From positions 1 through 25,094 of the forward strand of contig JAEWSD010000230.1 of the NCBI GenBank assembly GCA_023398615.1: DNA of 25,094 nt. Reading direction: 5' to 3'. Of the stretch, positions 22,391 to 25,094 are shown in pieces (position 1 is the stretch's first letter; every line of letters starts with the position of its first letter). The notes under the pieces were generated by a model that was not told where the DNA came from, made no database searches, and was given only the letters and a program-made list of their open reading frames with translations. Both the position numbers and the translations under genes were made by a program. The stretch comes from Bacillota bacterium (GTDB lineage: Bacteria; Bacillota; Clostridia; Lachnospirales; Lachnospiraceae).

Positions 22391-23581
22391 ATGTTAAAGG
22401 CTGTTATATTTGATATGGATGGTGTTCTAATAGATAGCGAGCCGATGCATGCAAAAGCTACCGTTCTGGCTTTAAAAAAACTTGATGCCAAGGTACCGTT
22501 AGAATATTGTTATAGATTTATCGGTTCTACAACGATACATATGCTGGAAAGCATAATCGAAGATTTTCACCTGCAAAATACCCCGGCTCAACTGGAAGCC
22601 TGCTATAACCAGGCCAAATATGAGCTGATCGAGAAGGAGGGCTACGATGCCGTTCCCTATACGAAGGAACTGATACAGGATCTGTATGCCAACGGCATGA
22701 AGCTGGCGATCGCTTCTTCCTCCACGGAGAAGGAAATTGCCGAGGTTACCAAAGCTCTCGATATCACGCGGTATTTTCACAAATTGGTCAGCGGTACCAC
22801 GGTATCACGTCCGAAACCGGCGCCGGATGTCTTCTTAAAAGCTGTTAAAGAGCTGGAGGTAACGCCTGAAGAGTGTATTATTATTGAAGATTCCTGTAAC
22901 GGAGTACGTGCCGCAACTGCTGCCGGTATCCCGGCGATTGGTTTTATAAACGAACATTCCGGCAACCAGGACCTGTCAAATGCCTGTGTCCTGATAGAAG
23001 GCTTTGAGGAGGTCGATTACAAGTTCATAAATAACGCATACCTGCGGGCCCTTAACCTTCCCGTCACCGTTGCGCAAACAGAACGGTTGGTTATCAGAGA
23101 GTTGTCGGCGGACGATATTCCTGCCCTGCACCGGATATGCCGGCATCTAAAGACGGCCGACTATACGGATGACATCGTCGAAAGCCTTGAAACTGAGATA
23201 GAAAAGCATAAGGCTTATATCGAAAATGTATACCGGTTTTACGGTTACGGACTGTGGGGAGTTTTTCTTAAAGATACCGGTGCATTAATCGGCCGCTGCG
23301 GTATCCAGAATACCCTGGTTAACGGTAACGATGAGATAGAATTGGGTTACCTGATCGATGAGGACTATCAGGAAAAAGGCTACGCAAAAGAAGCTGTCGA
23401 TGCGATCCTTAGAGTTGCCTTTCATGAACTTTCCATAAAAAAAATTGTCGCCGTCATCCATCCGTCAAACATGAAATCCCTTCTTTTTGCAGAGAAAATA
23501 TCCATGAATAAGACAGGAAAAATTATAAGGAACGGGCAGGATTATTATCTGTATCACATTGAAAATCCTAAAATGTATTGA
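22391..23581 (+). CDS. Fusion protein: HAD-superfamily phosphatase/mutase + GNAT acetyltransferase
   Basis: A 396-residue two-domain protein. Residues 1 to about 215 are a HAD-IA hydrolase resembling beta-phosphoglucomutase: Asp8 and Asp10 in FDMDGVLIDSE, Ser in IASSST (108-112), Lys142 in RPKPAPD and Asp167 in IEDSCNG. Residues about 228-392 are a RimJ/RimL-type GNAT acetyltransferase, with ETERLVIRELSADD and the acetyl-CoA loop QEKGYAKEA (327-335). All HAD catalytic residues are present. The substrate of neither half is known. GGAGG precedes the ATG. The Fur gene starts 55 bp downstream on the same strand but has its own -10. Confidence 0.85.
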   Translation: MLKAVIFDMDGVLIDSEPMHAKATVLALKKLDAKVPLEYCYRFIGSTTIHMLESIIEDFHLQNTPAQLEACYNQAKYELIEKEGYDAVPYTKELIQDLYANGMKLAIASSSTEKEIAEVTKALDITRYFHKLVSGTTVSRPKPAPDVFLKAVKELEVTPEECIIIEDSCNGVRAATAAGIPAIGFINEHSGNQDLSNACVLIEGFEEVDYKFINNAYLRALNLPVTVAQTERLVIRELSADDIPALHRICRHLKTADYTDDIVESLETEIEKHKAYIENVYRFYGYGLWGVFLKDTGALIGRCGIQNTLVNGNDEIELGYLIDEDYQEKGYAKEAVDAILRVAFHELSIKKIVAVIHPSNMKSLLFAEKISMNKTGKIIRNGQDYYLYHIENPKMY

Positions 23582-23589
23582 CAAGCTGT

Positions 23590-23595
23590 TATAAT
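23590..23595 (+). promoter_or_regulatory. Extended -10 of the Fur gene
   Basis: TGTTATAAT gives a perfect -10 (23590-23595) with TG extension; a -35 at normal spacing is not convincing. The nearby TTGACA (23578-23583) is too close to pair with it. Confidence 0.4.
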
Positions 23596-23636
23596 AAGGG
23601 ATAGACTTTGTTTAGGGAAGTATAAAGGAGTATCCT

Positions 23637-24062
23637 ATGGAGCATTCGCGTCAAACCAAACAAAAACAATTAATCCTTGAGATTCTTAAGAATTCCAGAC
23701 AACCGTTGTCAATTAATGATATCTATACTAATATAGTGAAGGAATTGCCCTCCATAGCCAAATCAACGATATACCGTAATATCGACGCATTGCTGAAGCA
23801 GGACCTGATCGATAAGTATTATCTGAATGACAACGAGCTTTTTTACCATATTAAGGATAACGCACATGAACATAAGCATTATGTCATATGTGATAATTGC
23901 AAGCGCATGTTTGACCTTCCGTTATGTCCTATTCACGAGATTGAGGATGCAATGGAAAAGGAAGGCTTTAAGATATCGGAGCATTATATCCAAATTACAG
24001 GTACCTGTAAGGATTGCATGGAAAGCAGGAAGAACGGCCTTAAAAAGAAATCGAGTAAATGA
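23637..24062 (+). CDS. Fur-family metal-dependent regulator (Fur/PerR/Zur type)
   Basis: A 141-residue dimeric DNA-binding metalloregulator. The winged helix occupies about 1-70 (recognition region SIAKSTIYRNIDALLKQDLI). The metal/dimer domain has HEHKHYVICDNC (His77, 79, 81; Cys85, Cys88) and a second CKDC (Cys124, Cys127), forming the structural Cys4 zinc site. The sequence alone does not separate Fur from PerR or Zur. GGAG lies a few bases before the ATG. The terminator stem begins inside its last codons. Confidence 0.88.
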   Translation: MEHSRQTKQKQLILEILKNSRQPLSINDIYTNIVKELPSIAKSTIYRNIDALLKQDLIDKYYLNDNELFYHIKDNAHEHKHYVICDNCKRMFDLPLCPIHEIEDAMEKEGFKISEHYIQITGTCKDCMESRKNGLKKKSSK

Positions 24063-24091
24063 TAGACGGTATAGGTATCATTTACTCGATT
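24049..24091. terminator. Bidirectional terminator between the Fur gene and the lipoprotein gene
   Basis: AATCGAGTAAATGAT (24049-24063) and ATCATTTACTCGATT (24077-24091) make a perfect 15-bp stem with a 13-base loop. The left arm includes the fur stop codon. On the minus strand TTTCTTTTT follows, a strong terminator for the lipoprotein gene. On the plus strand the T-content is looser. Confidence 0.75.
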
Positions 24092-24124
24092 CTTAATTTG
24101 CTCTTAATTGCTCTTTTACCGAGG

Positions 24125-24475
24125 TTAAGGCGTAGGGCTGACAGTAGTGCCTGTTGTTCCGGTTCCTGTTGTATCGTTTCCGGTTCCATTACCGGTTGTA
24201 TTTCCTGTTGTATTATTACCATTTCCGGTTGTATCAGTTCCGGTTCCATTCGTTCCGGTTCCGTTCGTTCCCGTTGTTCCGGTTCCATCCGTTCCCGTGC
24301 CGGTCGTTCCGGTTCCATTTGTTCCGGTTCCGTTTGTTCCAGGTGCTGTCGTTACTGTCGGTGTTTTTGTAGTACCATTCGTTGTACCATTTCCGCCGTT
24401 ATCAGTTGTGCATGCTGTAAAAGTCAGAAATGTAAGGCAACATATTGCCATTAACAAATATAATCGCTTTTTCAT
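24125..24475 (-). CDS. Small Gly/Thr-repeat lipoprotein
   Basis: A 116-residue secreted lipoprotein. The signal peptide has MKKR, a hydrophobic core and the lipobox FTAC, with lipidation at about Cys22. The mature part is almost entirely Gly, Thr and Asn with a few Asp, in GTGTNGTGT-type repeats, and ends TVSPTP. No fold or family is recognisable; it is probably a disordered surface or wall-spanning chain. The DNA is a degenerate GGAACN-type hexamer repeat, liable to length change. AGGAGG lies right before the ATG, supporting real expression. The opposite strand is also open through the repeat, but only as a side effect of the repeat. Confidence 0.7.
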   Translation of the reverse strand: MKKRLYLLMAICCLTFLTFTACTTDNGGNGTTNGTTKTPTVTTAPGTNGTGTNGTGTTGTGTDGTGTTGTNGTGTNGTGTDTTGNGNNTTGNTTGNGTGNDTTGTGTTGTTVSPTP

Positions 24476-24581
24476 GGATACTCCTCCTATAAAATAATTG
24501 ATTTTACTTGTTTAGTATTCCACCGTTTAAAGCAATTATTCATTTCCCGGACTTTCACATTTTATGCTCCAAAATACAATA

Positions 24582-25094
24582 TTAAAAATAAAACTCCGTC
24601 ATATTGCTCCGGAAGCGTAAAGGCAAATTATTGCGCTGTAAGTTCGGATTCGTACGTTCCCTGATCGCTATGCTGTCGAAAAAAGTCTTCCAGAGTAATT
24701 GAAACATTTCTTCCTCTTCCGATTCCTCTCCAAATTTTTCTATATTTAAATTCTCCTCATCGGAATAAACCCAAGGATAGCCGGAACGATGCAAAACCGC
24801 CGCCTTCCTTTTCTCGTCGTAAATAATAAAATTTTCGGAACCGAAACGGTCGGAAAAGTGAGGTGCTATTAAAAACAATATATTATTTTTTGGATTCAGC
24901 CTGGCAATCAGTATATTGTCTTTACTCAGCTTAAATCGAAGAAAGCCAAGAATATGATGAGCTTCATACCCCACGCTGCGATTCATCGTAAAAATACTCA
25001 TTACGGCTTCATTGCTTAAGCAGTTCACCACCTGGGAACCCATAGAGAAACCCAGTATCAGAAACCGGTAAACAGCATCAGCCTTTCCGGCCGC
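24582..25094 (-). CDS. TIGR03915/DUF4130 family protein, C-terminal part (cut by window edge)
   Basis: The frame stays open to the right edge, so the N-terminus is missing and an internal ATG at 25043 is not the start. Upstream in-frame residues KADAVYRFLILGFSMGSQV lead into NEAVMSIFTMNRSVGYEAHHILGFLRF. LIAPHFSDRF and KRKAAVLHRSGYPWV follow. These blocks match the TIGR03915/DUF4130 family, annotated as putative DNA metabolism or repair proteins. Family members usually sit beside a radical-SAM protein (TIGR03916 type), which would lie just beyond the window. Its biochemical function is not established. It ends about 105 bp before the lipoprotein gene, with no clear terminator seen. Confidence 0.75.
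   Translation of the reverse strand, partial: AAGKADAVYRFLILGFSMGSQVVNCLSNEAVMSIFTMNRSVGYEAHHILGFLRFKLSKDNILIARLNPKNNILFLIAPHFSDRFGSENFIIYDEKRKAAVLHRSGYPWVYSDEENLNIEKFGEESEEEEMFQLLWKTFFDSIAIRERTNPNLQRNNLPLRFRSNMTEFYF

Noticed and set aside
24147..24497. Open frame on the plus strand through the repeat
   Set aside because: Val/Pro-rich mirror of the Gly/Thr repeat. A repetitive sequence lacking stops opens several frames, and only the minus frame has an RBS and signal peptide.
1..25094. CRISPR array, tRNA/rRNA genes, IS transposases, prophage
   Set aside because: No regularly spaced repeats, cloverleaf genes or transposase/integrase frames were seen on either strand.

Overview
The window looks like chromosomal DNA from a Clostridia genome, most likely a Lachnospiraceae-type (Clostridium cluster XIVa) anaerobe. 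The grounds are consistent AGGAGG-type ribosome binding sites, sigma-A promoters of the Gram-positive type, moderate GC, and protein family versions typical of that group. The families include an archaeal/HacA-type LeuC of about 420 residues, short class I IlvC, a FolB-FolK fusion, TIGR03915/DUF4130 and CmpB-like proteins. It is mostly housekeeping and biosynthesis. I see no phage, plasmid, defence island, CRISPR array, rRNA or tRNA.

Layout. (1) 1-4345: leuB-leuC-leuD operon (minus) ending in a clear terminator, with a divergent LysR regulator (plus) that probably controls it. leuA is not in the window. (2) 4346-7201: MFS transporter and HxlR-type regulator (minus), divergent from an alpha/beta hydrolase (plus). 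(3) 7205-9880: mutY (minus) and guanine deaminase (plus), each monocistronic. (4) 10149-11865: ilvC and ilvN (minus), separated by a leader with an attenuator-like arrangement. (5) 11977-13952: two family-2 glycosyltransferases resembling rhamnosyltransferases, behind a consensus promoter. (6) 14291-21724, all minus: an RlmI-like methyltransferase, folC, folE, folP, folBK and pheA, tightly packed behind one near-consensus promoter, followed by an HtrA-like protease. (7) 21830-24062, plus: a CmpB-like membrane protein, a HAD-GNAT fusion protein and a Fur-family regulator. (8) 24125-25094, minus: a small Gly/Thr-repeat lipoprotein and the C-terminal part of a TIGR03915/DUF4130 protein cut by the window edge.

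The genes form three metabolic blocks. leuBCD with ilvN/ilvC serves branched-chain amino acid synthesis. The fol genes supply tetrahydrofolate from GTP and chorismate-derived pAB. pheA draws on the same chorismate pool for phenylalanine.

The less ordinary signals lie between genes. There is a 166-bp near-perfect palindrome touching the guanine deaminase stop codon, and a dispersed terminal-inverted-repeat element family (3114-3288, 14056-14210, with footprints near 114 and 8394). There is a possible leucine-codon attenuator before ilvC and a possible short BCAA-rich leader peptide at the left edge. I found no clearly new multi-gene system.
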